A stretch of 64,000 nucleotides of DNA from Clostridiales bacterium SIT11 (lineage in GTDB: Bacteria; Bacillota; Clostridia; Tissierellales; Peptoniphilaceae), in assembly GCA_001299455.1 (NCBI GenBank), contig CYUK01000003.1:1364001-1428000 (forward strand). Direction: 5' to 3'. Under the pieces are notes generated by a model. That model had not been told where the DNA came from. It ran no database searches and worked only from the letters and a program-made list of their open reading frames with translations. Positions 52,160 to 60,422 of this stretch are shown piece after piece (the first letter of the stretch is position 1; every line of letters begins with the position of its first letter). Both the position numbers and the translations under genes were made by a program.

Positions 52160-52791
52160 GGAAAGTGTACCAATCTCGGTTTTCTCTCTACTGCTGGGGA
52201 TCTACAAGGCTTCCTTCGGCCATTTACCAGTTCAAAACGACTAGTCCGGACCTGAAGGTTTCCCTAGATGTAGATAGTGCAGAAGGCACCCTAACCAAGG
52301 TGCGAAACCATGACTTTGACATTGGGGTCATTACATCAGAGTCCCAAAACCCCGACTTTAAAGACCTGGCCAGCCAAGTCATTATGAAGGACTGCCTGGT
52401 CTTTGTAACCAAGCCGGACATCCCCTTTGATGGGGTAGACCTTAAGGAAGTCCCAAGCCTTCCCCTGATTTTACGGAACCACGACGCCACCTTGTCAAAA
52501 ATTCTCCAAAGAGAACTAAAAAAATATAAGCTGGATACCAGGGACTTGAATATTAAAATTAAGAGCAACTCTACAGAGTCCATTAAGTTCAGCATTATCA
52601 TCACCGGTGGCTTTGCCTTCTTACCCAGTGTAATTGTGGAATCTGAAATTCAGGCAGGCCTGCTCAAGGAAGTGCATATCCAGAATTTTAATCCGTCGTT
52701 TTACTATCTTTTCATTCACAGAAAAAATTATAAGTTATCAAATCAAGAGGCAAGGCTTAAAAGCTATCTTTTAAACCGCTTGGATTTTTAA
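52160..52791 (+). pseudogene. LysR-type regulator remnant lacking the DNA-binding domain
   Basis: About 210 residues match the substrate-binding domain of LysR-type regulators: LPSAIYQFKTTSPDLKVSLD, FDIGVITSESQNPDF, DCLVFVTKPDIPF and GGFAFLPSVIVESEI. The N-terminal helix-turn-helix (about 90 residues) is absent, and the open frame begins inside the TetR promoter without a ribosome binding site. The 5' part was probably lost in a deletion or rearrangement joining it to the TetR region. Confidence 0.75.
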
Positions 52792-52897
52792 AGGGAATTT
52801 TAAACCACTGGGCTGGGCTTGGATTTCTTTGGAAAAAATGCCAAGGGAAGAGGGTGGTGTGGATGTCAAGAAAATAAGATAAGACTGTTGAATCAGA

Positions 52898-52939
52898 TGG
52901 CTTTTAGGATTTTAAAAATCTTAGAAGCCATTTTTTATT
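52898..52939 (+). terminator. Terminator after LysR remnant
   Basis: ATGGCTTTTAGGATTTT and AAAATCTTAGAAGCCAT form a long stem followed by TTTTTTATTC. The remainder of the gap 52792-53143 is AT-rich with no supported gene apart from the promoter at its end. Confidence 0.82.
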
Positions 52940-53086
52940 CAAGGGATATACCAATGACTTTTTAAAAATTAGACAATGTTTCTAGTAGTGAGATGTGTTT
53001 TACGAATCCTATTTTATTTAGGAATAAATATTTAAGAGAGGTTTACTTAGAGTTAATAAAAGCAAAATAAGTTTACTAATAGTTTC

Positions 53087-53116
53087 TTGATAGTTGATTT
53101 AATAAAATGGTAAGAT
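53087..53116 (+). promoter_or_regulatory. Promoter of the PLDc_N/ABC cassette
   Basis: TTGATA (53087-53092) and TAAGAT (53111-53116) with 18-bp spacing, 27 bp before the ATG, which has AAAGGAGGGC. Confidence 0.6.
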
Positions 53117-53143
53117 ATATGTACAAATAAAGGAGGGCTTAAA

Positions 53144-53344
53144 ATGGATGTTATTAGAGAATATTTGCCGATACTTATACCTATTATTATGTTAGAAATT
53201 GGACTTATGATTTATTCTTTAAGTCATGTTTTAAAACACGATAGATACAAATTTGGCAGTAGAACCATGTGGATTTTAATAGTTGTTTTTATTCAAATTA
53301 TTGGACCTATCTTATACCTAACAATAGGTAGGGAGGAAGAATAA
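53144..53344 (+). CDS. PLDc_N-domain small membrane protein (YxlE-like)
   Basis: A 66-residue protein with two membrane helices and the PLDc_N signature (MWILIVVFIQIIGPILYLTIGR). Order with the following ABC ATPase and permease matches yxlE-yxlF-yxlG of the Bacillus subtilis sigY operon, where YxlE acts in control of an extracytoplasmic response. It overlaps the ATPase gene by one base (TAATG). Confidence 0.82.
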   Translation: MDVIREYLPILIPIIMLEIGLMIYSLSHVLKHDRYKFGSRTMWILIVVFIQIIGPILYLTIGREEE

Positions 53345-54258
53345 TGGACGCACTTAAAATTGAAAACCTCCATAAATCTTTTGGAAAAAATACGATTATT
53401 AATGGATTGACCATGTCCATTCCTGAAAACACAATCTTTGGGTTTTTAGGCAAAAATGGTGCTGGAAAAACAACGACAATGAAAATGATTTTAGGATTTT
53501 TGAAAATAGATGAAGGTTCCATTAAAGTTTTTGAAGAAGAAGTAAGCTTTGGTCAGTCAAAAACCAATCGATTTATCGGGTATCTTCCAGATATCCCTGA
53601 ATTTTATGGCTATATGACTGCAAAAGAATATCTCAATTTATGTGGGTCTATAACTGGTCTTAGCAAAAATGAAATTAAAAACAAGAGCGAAGAACTTTTA
53701 GAATTGGTGGGATTAAGAGATGTCAATAAAAGAATTAGTGGCTATTCTAGAGGTATGAAACAGCGCTTGGGTATTGCCCAAGCCTTGTTAAATAGCCCCA
53801 AATTATTAATATGTGATGAACCCACTTCCGCCCTTGATCCACTTGGAAGAAAAGAGATATTAGACATTATATTAAAAATAAAAGACTCTACAACCGTTAT
53901 TTTTTCAACACATATTTTATCGGATATTGAAGCGATTTGTGATCATGTTGTGGTGCTTGATAAAGGAAAAAATGTACTAGAAGGTTCCATAGATGAACTA
54001 AAAAATATAAAGAGGAAAAACACAATTAAAATTAGGTTTAAGTCTGACAAAGAACTAAAGGCATTTAAGTCACTAGATAAATTTTCAAATCTGATAACAA
54101 ATGAAAAAGGAGATACTTTATACTTAACAAACGAAGACAATCAACTAAAAGATATTGATATATTATATGAGCTATATAAGTTAAACATATTTCCTCTAGA
54201 AATAAAAATAGAAGAACTTACATTAGAAAATATTTTTCTGGAGGTGACAAAAGCATGA
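53344..54258 (+). CDS. ABC transporter ATP-binding protein (YxlF-like)
   Basis: A 304-residue ATPase with Walker A GKNGAGKTTT, signature SRGMKQRLGIAQ (signature Ser-Arg-Gly variant), Walker B LLICDEPTSALD and H-loop FSTHIL. A C-terminal extension (about 215-304) is typical of ABC-2-type exporters for peptides or antibiotics. It overlaps the permease gene by 4 bp. The role is export or self-protection; substrate unknown. Confidence 0.9.
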   Translation: MDALKIENLHKSFGKNTIINGLTMSIPENTIFGFLGKNGAGKTTTMKMILGFLKIDEGSIKVFEEEVSFGQSKTNRFIGYLPDIPEFYGYMTAKEYLNLCGSITGLSKNEIKNKSEELLELVGLRDVNKRISGYSRGMKQRLGIAQALLNSPKLLICDEPTSALDPLGRKEILDIILKIKDSTTVIFSTHILSDIEAICDHVVVLDKGKNVLEGSIDELKNIKRKNTIKIRFKSDKELKAFKSLDKFSNLITNEKGDTLYLTNEDNQLKDIDILYELYKLNIFPLEIKIEELTLENIFLEVTKA

Positions 54259-55022
54259 GGACATTTTTATCTCTATTAAAGAAAGAAACTATTGAAGGTG
54301 TAAGGACTAAAAAAATGATTTCTACCTTTATTCTGTTCTTGTTTATCGGGTTAATAAGTCCTTTGACAGCGAAATTAACTCCCATGATACTTCAATCCAT
54401 AGCTACAGGAAATATAGATATTAACGTAGCACCTCCATCAGAAATTGACTCTTGGACACAATTCTTTAAAAATATTAGTCAAATAGGTATGTTTGGATTA
54501 GCCATTATATTAAGTACTCAAATGGCCAATGAATTCCAAAAAGGAACCTTGATTAATTTGCTATCTAAGGGACTGCCAAGGTATCAAGTTGTGCTATCGA
54601 AGATTTTTTATAATTTTATTTTGTGGTTTATTGCTTACTTTTGCTCATTTATACTCACTTATTTCTACACAAAGTACTTTTTCGGGATTTCATTTCCTAT
54701 TAGAAATATACTTATGGCAGCCTTACTTCCTTTTATATTTGGCTTATTTTTAATATCCTTAGAGATATTAGCTGGAGTGATTTCAGGAAATGCTATAGGA
54801 ACATTAATATTAACGACCCTTGGGATTGTGATTCAACTTATATTATCCATTCGAGATGAAATTGTTAAATACATGCCTATCGCATTAATAGGAAAACCTG
54901 TGAACCTTATAAAAGGAATTGGATATGATGACTATTATGTACCGATTATTACGGGCAGTATTTTGCTTATACTGTGTATCGTAATTTCGCTTGCTGTAAT
55001 AAACAAAAAGCAAATCAGTTAG
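54255..55022 (+). CDS. ABC-2-type permease (YxlG-like)
   Basis: A 255-residue membrane protein with about six helices, starting MRTFLSLLKKETIEGVRTKK, the usual cytoplasmic lead-in of ABC-2 permeases. It pairs with the preceding ATPase through a 4-bp overlap. The AT-rich codon use matches its cassette neighbours and differs from the genes on either side of 52.8-57.8 kb. Confidence 0.88.
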   Translation: MRTFLSLLKKETIEGVRTKKMISTFILFLFIGLISPLTAKLTPMILQSIATGNIDINVAPPSEIDSWTQFFKNISQIGMFGLAIILSTQMANEFQKGTLINLLSKGLPRYQVVLSKIFYNFILWFIAYFCSFILTYFYTKYFFGISFPIRNILMAALLPFIFGLFLISLEILAGVISGNAIGTLILTTLGIVIQLILSIRDEIVKYMPIALIGKPVNLIKGIGYDDYYVPIITGSILLILCIVISLAVINKKQIS

Positions 55023-55035
55023 GAGGTAAAATATC

Positions 55036-56139
55036 ATGCTAAAAATTGGAGAAACTATTCTTCAGAAGCGAAAAGAAAGAGGCATAACTCAGGAAGAATT
55101 AGCAGAATTCATGATGGTAACAAAGGCTTCCGTATCAAAATGGGAGACAGGTCAAAGCTATCCAGATATTTTACTTCTACCAAAATTGGCCACTTTTTTT
55201 AATATAAGTGTGGATGAATTAATAGGATATGATCCAGATTTATCTTCATCCCAAATACAAAAATTTTATATAGACTTGGAGAACCGTATCCTTGATGCAG
55301 GTATGGATAGTATCCTGAAAGATATAAAAATTAAAATTAAACAATACTATTCTTGCTTTGAACTCCTATACTATATGGCTTTGTTTATTTTGAACCATTG
55401 TGATTTAGCAACTGATGATGTAAAAAAAGAAGAATATCTAGAATATGCGAATAATATACTAAAGAGAGTGTGTGTGGAATCGAAAGATCCTCTACTTAAA
55501 GATCAATCATTGAGCTTGAGGGCAGCCTGTTTAATTAGTTTAGGAAAACCAGAAGAAGCATTAACTATTTTGCCATCTTCGGACATGCTATCTATATCGA
55601 AAGATTGTTTAGTGGCTTCAGCTTATTTAAAAACGAAGAAGGAAAATGAAGTAGACAAGAAGCTACAAGTAATGATTTATAAGAACATAACTGATTTAAT
55701 CACTCTTCTTATGATGAAAAGCAGTTTGCATGATGACGATTGGGTCAAAACTTCGGAGAGAGTGGAGGATTTAATAGAAACTTTTAATCTCATTGAAATA
55801 AATGTTTCTATCGTTTTAAACTTCTATTTATCCTTGGCAACCCGCTATGTTGACGATAATAATCTCAAACTTGCTGGTAAATATGTGGAAAAATTACTCA
55901 ACCTAATAGTAGGAAGCAAGGAAAAATCCTTTAAGATAAGAGGCGATGAGTATTTTAATCAAATAGATGATTGGCTTGATGAAAATTTATTATTATCAAC
56001 AAATCCAAATAGAAGTGACGATATGATTGTTCGCTTTTATTTAGAAGCAATGGCGAATAATGAGAGTTTTAAAAGAATTATTTCTGAAGGGAAGGTAAAG
56101 TTCTTAATTGATAAGGTTAAAGAAATATACTCTCTATAA
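55036..56139 (+). CDS. XRE-family regulator with large helical C-terminal domain
   Basis: A 367-residue protein with an N-terminal HTH_3 domain (about 5-60, with GITQEELAEFMMVTKASVSK and WETGQSYPDILLLPKLATFF) followed by about 300 mainly helical residues that look like TPR-type repeats, as in peptide- or stress-responsive Rgg/PlcR-like regulators. It lies 13 bp behind the permease with AGGAGG, so it likely controls the cassette. A terminator follows at once. The ligand is unknown. Confidence 0.87.
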   Translation: MLKIGETILQKRKERGITQEELAEFMMVTKASVSKWETGQSYPDILLLPKLATFFNISVDELIGYDPDLSSSQIQKFYIDLENRILDAGMDSILKDIKIKIKQYYSCFELLYYMALFILNHCDLATDDVKKEEYLEYANNILKRVCVESKDPLLKDQSLSLRAACLISLGKPEEALTILPSSDMLSISKDCLVASAYLKTKKENEVDKKLQVMIYKNITDLITLLMMKSSLHDDDWVKTSERVEDLIETFNLIEINVSIVLNFYLSLATRYVDDNNLKLAGKYVEKLLNLIVGSKEKSFKIRGDEYFNQIDDWLDENLLLSTNPNRSDDMIVRFYLEAMANNESFKRIISEGKVKFLIDKVKEIYSL

Positions 56140-56155
56140 TTAAATGCTACTATTA

Positions 56156-56194
56156 TAAAAAGGTTGTAATTTTTCAAAATTATAACCTTTTTTT
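56156..56194 (+). terminator. Terminator of the ABC/XRE cassette
   Basis: AAAAGGTTGTAATTTT and AAAATTATAACCTTTT pair and are followed by TTT. Beyond it 56195-56417 is AT-rich with no supported gene. Confidence 0.85.
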
Positions 56195-56417
56195 ATGCCT
56201 ACATTTCTAACACCACATTTCTCTTTACATATATTAGAGATTATAAACTTTACTCAAAACTACTCCCTTTGTCCTAAGGAATATAGAGGAGAGAAAATTA
56301 AGGTTAAAAATAGAGCGACCTCAAAATTTGGAGTACGGATTTTGGGATTCAGCTCAGTATGGTAAGAGCTCCTTCATCAGGTATTTTATCGTAGGACAGA
56401 AATATATAAGGATAAAA

Positions 56418-56491
56418 GACCAAACACTTGAATTAAAAAAGGACAAACACTTGAATTAAAAATAGACAAATACTTGAATAACTGATAAAAT
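56418..56491 (+). repeat. Three direct repeats overlapping a promoter
   Basis: GACCAAACACTTGAATTAAA (56418), GACAAACACTTGAATTAAAA (56442) and GACAAATACTTGAATAACTG (56465) are spaced 24 and 23 bp apart, about two helical turns. TAGACA (56463-56468) and TAAAAT (56486-56491) with 17-bp spacing form a promoter within the last repeat. The repeats look like operators for a regulator. Confidence 0.7.
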
Positions 56492-56521
56492 CTACTTAAG
56501 TAACGAGTATGGGAGGAAGTT

Positions 56522-57793
56522 ATGAAGGAGTATTTACCCAGAATTGCAGATAAATTGTTAGAAGAACGATTAGCCGCAAAGGGTGCAGTTTTAATTGAAG
56601 GCCCTAAATGGTGTGGAAAGACAACAACAGCGAAACAAAGGGCTAAAAGTTTACTATCTATGGATCGTCCAGATATGACAAGACAATATCAGCAAATGGC
56701 AGAGCTTTCTCCTAATACTTTGCTGGAAGGAGAAAGCCCAAGGCTCATTGATGAGTGGCAAATAGCCCCTAATTTATGGAATGCTGTACGCTATGAGGTG
56801 GATAATAGGGATGAATTTGGTCAATTTATTTTAACAGGTTCAGCAGTACCCAATGAATTTGACGATTCTATGCATACAGGTACAGGAAGAATATCTAGAC
56901 TTTTGATGCGGCCTATGAGTTTATATGAATCCAAAGATTCCAGTGGGGAAGTGTCTCTTAAAGACCTATTTAAGGGTAAAAATATTTCAGTTATTGACGA
57001 CACCTCTCTTGAAGAAATTGCCTTTTTAATTTGTAGAGGCGGATGGCCAAAAGCAATTGGTTTAGATGAAAAGCCAGCTTTATTTCAAGCGATAGACTAT
57101 TTTGATGCCCTTGTATCTACTGATATTAGTAGGGTGGATTCCGTAAAAAGGGATAAAGAAAGGGCTAAGAGATTACTTAAATCCTATGCAAGACATGTAG
57201 GTAGCCAAAGTTCTCTAGAAACTATTCGGCAAGATATGTTAGCTAATCAATCAGCTACATTTGATCAGGGAACACTTTATTCTTACCTGGATGCCTTAAG
57301 AAAAATATTTGTGATAGAAGATTCTCCAGCATGGAACCCAAATTTAAGGTCGAAAGCATCCATACGAACAACGGATACCAGATACTTTTCGGACCCATCT
57401 ATTGCAACGGCAGCCTTAGGTATAGGTCCGAAGGATTTACTAGATGATTTAAACACCATGGGATTTTTATTTGAAAACTTATGTGTTCGTGACTTAAGAA
57501 TTTATACAGACTATTTAGATGGAACAGTTTATCATTATAGAGATAGGTACGGATTAGAATGTGATGCAGTGATTCATTTAAGAAATGGAGCTTATGGGCT
57601 CATTGAAATTAAACTCGGTGGCGATAAATTAATTGAAGAAGGTGCTGAAACTTTAAAAGATTTAGCATCTAAAATCGATACAAAAAATATGTCCAAGCCT
57701 TCATTTATGATGGTATTATGCGCAAAAGCACCGTTTGCTTATAAAAGAAATGATGGTGTTTACGTAATACCGATTACCGCTTTAAGACCTTAA
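56522..57793 (+). CDS. AAA_14/DUF4143 ATP-binding protein
   Basis: A 423-residue protein with an N-terminal P-loop ATPase (about 1-180; Walker A EGPKWCGKTTTA, Walker B PRLIDEWQ, ILTGSAVP sensor) and a C-terminal DUF4143 domain of restriction-enzyme-like fold (about 220-400; GLECDAVIHLRNGAYGLIEIKLG). The E/D...ExK pattern (D in CDAVIH, EIK) is complete, so nuclease activity is possible. The family is common in mobile and defence-associated regions, but its function is not settled. GGGAGGAAGTT precedes the ATG. It stands alone, behind direct repeats. Confidence 0.85.
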   Translation: MKEYLPRIADKLLEERLAAKGAVLIEGPKWCGKTTTAKQRAKSLLSMDRPDMTRQYQQMAELSPNTLLEGESPRLIDEWQIAPNLWNAVRYEVDNRDEFGQFILTGSAVPNEFDDSMHTGTGRISRLLMRPMSLYESKDSSGEVSLKDLFKGKNISVIDDTSLEEIAFLICRGGWPKAIGLDEKPALFQAIDYFDALVSTDISRVDSVKRDKERAKRLLKSYARHVGSQSSLETIRQDMLANQSATFDQGTLYSYLDALRKIFVIEDSPAWNPNLRSKASIRTTDTRYFSDPSIATAALGIGPKDLLDDLNTMGFLFENLCVRDLRIYTDYLDGTVYHYRDRYGLECDAVIHLRNGAYGLIEIKLGGDKLIEEGAETLKDLASKIDTKNMSKPSFMMVLCAKAPFAYKRNDGVYVIPITALRP

Positions 57794-57942
57794 TAGTTTT
57801 TGGCTTTTATAGATATATTCCCATATACGAGGGGTTTGAGAGGTATGAAATTTTATTCATACTGTATTCTAAAGCCAAGGGAAGAGGATAAATCAGGGGA
57901 AGTTCCCTGTAAAATTTTTGAGCCCATTCTTTTTATCCATGG

Positions 57943-57948
57943 TATACT
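57943..57948 (+). promoter_or_regulatory. -10 element before UPF0126 gene
   Basis: TATACT in CCATGGTATACTAG; a TTGAGC lies 19 bp upstream (57918-57923), a longer spacing than ideal. Confidence 0.5.
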
Positions 57949-57965
57949 AGAAAAGAGGTGAGAGC

Positions 57966-58631
57966 TTGAACTATCAATCCATTCAATTTATTTTAGAAGT
58001 CATTGGGACCGTATCTTTTGCCATATCCGGGGCTCTTTTAGGGATTCGCAGGAGCATGGATATTTTTGGCATTATCGTCCTAGGTGTGGTGACGGCTGTT
58101 GGTGGGGGGATGATTCGGGATGTGGCCTTGGGTCTTATTCCTCCGTCAGCTTTTTTAGACTCCACTTTTCCTGTTTTGGCGGCTCTGGTTTCGGTCTTTG
58201 TTTTTCTCATTTTTTACCGGCGGGGCAACCACTTAAATAGCCGCTTTGTCTTGACTTTTGAAGAGTACCTGGTTTTTTTCGATGCCCTGGGCCTAGGAGC
58301 CTTTACCATTGTAGGCATGAATACGGCAGCAGGAGTTGGCTACTTGGATAATGGCTTTCTAGTCTTATTTTGTGGCATGATTACAGGAATTGGCGGAGGG
58401 ATTGTCCGGGACCTCCTGGCAGGGATTGTTCCCTTTGTCTTTATTCGGCAAGTCTATGGGGCGGCTTCTTTTATTGGCGGAGTTTTTTACCTCCTCCTCT
58501 ATAAGAGTCTGGGTCCCTCTCTGGCTATGATTGTTGGTTTTTTACTTGTTGTGGTTGTCCGCATGGTTGCCCATATAAAAAAATGGAACCTGCCTAGGGT
58601 TCGAGTAGAGGATATGGAGGAAGGGAAGTAG
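57966..58631 (+). CDS. Trimeric intracellular cation channel family protein (UPF0126)
   Basis: A 221-residue membrane protein made of two repeats of three helices. Each repeat has the family motif: AVGGGMIRDVALGLIPP (about 43-59) and GIGGGIVRDLLAGIVPFVF (about 130-148). Bacterial members form K+-permeable TRIC-like channels; physiological roles are unclear. The TTG start at 57966 has GAGGTGAGAG upstream. It lies one base from birA and is probably cotranscribed. Confidence 0.92.
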   Translation: MNYQSIQFILEVIGTVSFAISGALLGIRRSMDIFGIIVLGVVTAVGGGMIRDVALGLIPPSAFLDSTFPVLAALVSVFVFLIFYRRGNHLNSRFVLTFEEYLVFFDALGLGAFTIVGMNTAAGVGYLDNGFLVLFCGMITGIGGGIVRDLLAGIVPFVFIRQVYGAASFIGGVFYLLLYKSLGPSLAMIVGFLLVVVVRMVAHIKKWNLPRVRVEDMEEGK

Positions 58632-58632
58632 G

Positions 58633-59601
58633 ATGAAGGAAGACATATTAAATATTTTAGACCTCCACCGGGGGGACTACATTTCTGGCCAAGACCTGGC
58701 AGAAAAACTGGAAGTTTCTAGGACGGCCATTTGGAAGATGATTGAAAAACTCCGGGACCAGGGCTATGAAATTGAAGCCGTCAACCGGAAGGGCTACCGG
58801 CTTGTGGGAAACTTTGACCGCTTAACAGAAGGGGGAATCCGGAAAAACCTCCGGCCAGAGCTTAAGAACATGAGCCTAAAGATTTTTGAAGAAATAGATT
58901 CTACGAATACGGAAATGAAGCGATGGTTGGAAGAAGGAGATGTCCACACTTTTGATGCCATTTTGGCAGAAGGCCAGACCAAGGGCCGGGGACGGAGTGG
59001 AAAAACTTTTGAATCCCCCCTCCATACGGGGGCCTACCTGACCCTGCTTTGGTACAAGGAGGGAGAAGGAGAATTAAGGAACCAGGACCTGATTACCATT
59101 AAGGTATCCCTGGCCGTGGCCCGGGCGGTAGAAGCCTTAACCGACTTAAAGCCGGGGATTAAATGGGTTAACGATGTTTTAATTGACCACCGGAAGTTTT
59201 GTGGGATTTTAACGGAGGCGGATTTTAGCCTGGAAGACCAAAAGATTTCCGCCATTTATACAGGAATTGGTCTCAATGTCCGGACGCCCCAGGAAGTTTT
59301 TTCAGAAGAAATCCAAAATAAGGCTGGGTCCTTAAATACAGATGTCTTAAGAAATGACCTGGTGGCTGAACTTTTAAACCAGCTCTATGAAGTGAAAACC
59401 CAAGGAAAAGACCAGGTTATTGCAGCTTATAAATCCTATTCTGTAGTCTTAAATCGGGAAATTTCCTTCCAATATAATGGGGTCAAGAAACGGGGGCTGG
59501 TCAAGGATATTAATGAAGAGGGCCATTTAATTGTAGACTGTGGAAAAGAAGTAATTGAATTAAATGCTGGGGAAGTATCCATTGAAGGAGACTTTTATTA
59601 A
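58633..59601 (+). CDS. birA: Biotin-protein ligase / biotin operon repressor
   Basis: A 322-residue bifunctional BirA: N-terminal winged helix (about 1-65; GQDLAEKLEVSRTAIWKMI), central ligase with the biotin-binding loop GRGRSGKTFESP and KWVNDVLI, and a C-terminal SH3-like domain (about 270-322). It attaches biotin to carboxylases and can repress biotin genes. No BirA operator or bio genes are seen in this window. Confidence 0.94.
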   Translation: MKEDILNILDLHRGDYISGQDLAEKLEVSRTAIWKMIEKLRDQGYEIEAVNRKGYRLVGNFDRLTEGGIRKNLRPELKNMSLKIFEEIDSTNTEMKRWLEEGDVHTFDAILAEGQTKGRGRSGKTFESPLHTGAYLTLLWYKEGEGELRNQDLITIKVSLAVARAVEALTDLKPGIKWVNDVLIDHRKFCGILTEADFSLEDQKISAIYTGIGLNVRTPQEVFSEEIQNKAGSLNTDVLRNDLVAELLNQLYEVKTQGKDQVIAAYKSYSVVLNREISFQYNGVKKRGLVKDINEEGHLIVDCGKEVIELNAGEVSIEGDFY

Positions 59602-59614
59602 GGAAAATAGATAG

Positions 59615-59650
59615 AAAAATGAGCCTGGGAACTTCCCAAGCTCATTTTTT
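59615..59650. terminator. Bidirectional terminator between birA and the thi importer
   Basis: AAAAATGAGC and GCTCATTTTTT flank an inner stem TGGGAA/TTCCCA. The minus-strand ATPase stop lies at its edge. Confidence 0.87.
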
Positions 59651-60422
59651 ATGCCTCATACATACCCAAAAGTTGGGTGATGTGTTTTTTTAATTCAAAC
59701 TGGTAGACTTGGCCTTCCTTGGTTTTTAAGTCTAGGTCCGGGTCCACCTTGATTTCTTCAATTAAGGTGGATTTTTCCTTGGACAGGATATAAATCCGGT
59801 CCGCCAGCTTAATGGCTTCCTCAATATCATGGGTGATTAAGAGGCTGGACAGGTGGATTTCCTCCATAATATCCAAGTACCACTGGTGCATGGAGGACTT
59901 GGTAATGGCATCCAACTTGGAAAAGGGTTCGTCCAAGAGGGCCACATTGGAAGAAAAAAGATAGGTCCGGAGGAGGGCCGCTCTTTGGGCCATGCCTCCG
60001 GAAAGTTCTGAAGGATAGAGATCCTGGGTCCCCTCTAGGCCGAACTGGCTGAAGTAGGAGGAGGCCTTTTCCCGGGCTTCTTTCTTGTTCATCTTCCGTA
60101 AAAAGAGGGGGAGGGCCACATTATCTAAGATTTTCAAGTGAGGGAGAAGGAGGTCCTTTTGGAGCATATAGGAAACCTGGCCGGTTTTCCCTGTAATATC
60201 CTTGCCCTCTAAAAGAACCTGGCCCCCATCGGGTTGTAAAAGACCGGCAATAATATGAAATAGGGTGGATTTTCCACTGCCAGATAGGCCCAGGATAGCC
60301 ACCAATTCCCCCTGGTCCAGGTGGAGGTTGACGTCTTTTAAAACTTGGTGGTCCTCAAAGGCCTTGTCAATGTGCCGGGCCTCAAGAATTTTCTTTGGGG
60401 AGGAAGTCATTGGTGAATCCAT
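59649..60422 (-). CDS. thiZ: ABC transporter ATPase for thiamine pyrimidine precursor (ThiZ-like)
   Basis: A 257-residue ATPase with Walker A GLSGSGKSTL, signature LSGGMAQRAALLR, Walker B VALLDEPFSKLD and H-loop LITHDIEEA, of the nitrate/taurine/ThiZ branch. It is the last gene of the TPP-riboswitch operon and overlaps the binding-protein gene. The start is uncertain: ATG 60422 (after GAAGAAA) or 60410; a longer frame to 60521 lies wholly inside the upstream gene. It energises import of a formylaminopyrimidine/HMP-type compound by homology and context. Confidence 0.88.
   Translation of the reverse strand: MDSPMTSSPKKILEARHIDKAFEDHQVLKDVNLHLDQGELVAILGLSGSGKSTLFHIIAGLLQPDGGQVLLEGKDITGKTGQVSYMLQKDLLLPHLKILDNVALPLFLRKMNKKEAREKASSYFSQFGLEGTQDLYPSELSGGMAQRAALLRTYLFSSNVALLDEPFSKLDAITKSSMHQWYLDIMEEIHLSSLLITHDIEEAIKLADRIYILSKEKSTLIEEIKVDPDLDLKTKEGQVYQFELKKHITQLLGMYEA

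Noticed and set aside
52224-52604. Antisense 126-codon frame in the LysR remnant
   Set aside because: Shadow frame; the sense strand gives a clear LysR substrate-binding domain.
56418-56491. CRISPR array
   Set aside because: Only three short repeats with almost no spacer (3-4 bases) and no cas genes; better explained as operator or iteron-like sites.
52800-57850. Insertion sequence or prophage
   Set aside because: No transposase, integrase or phage genes and no clear terminal inverted repeats were found in the AT-rich block.
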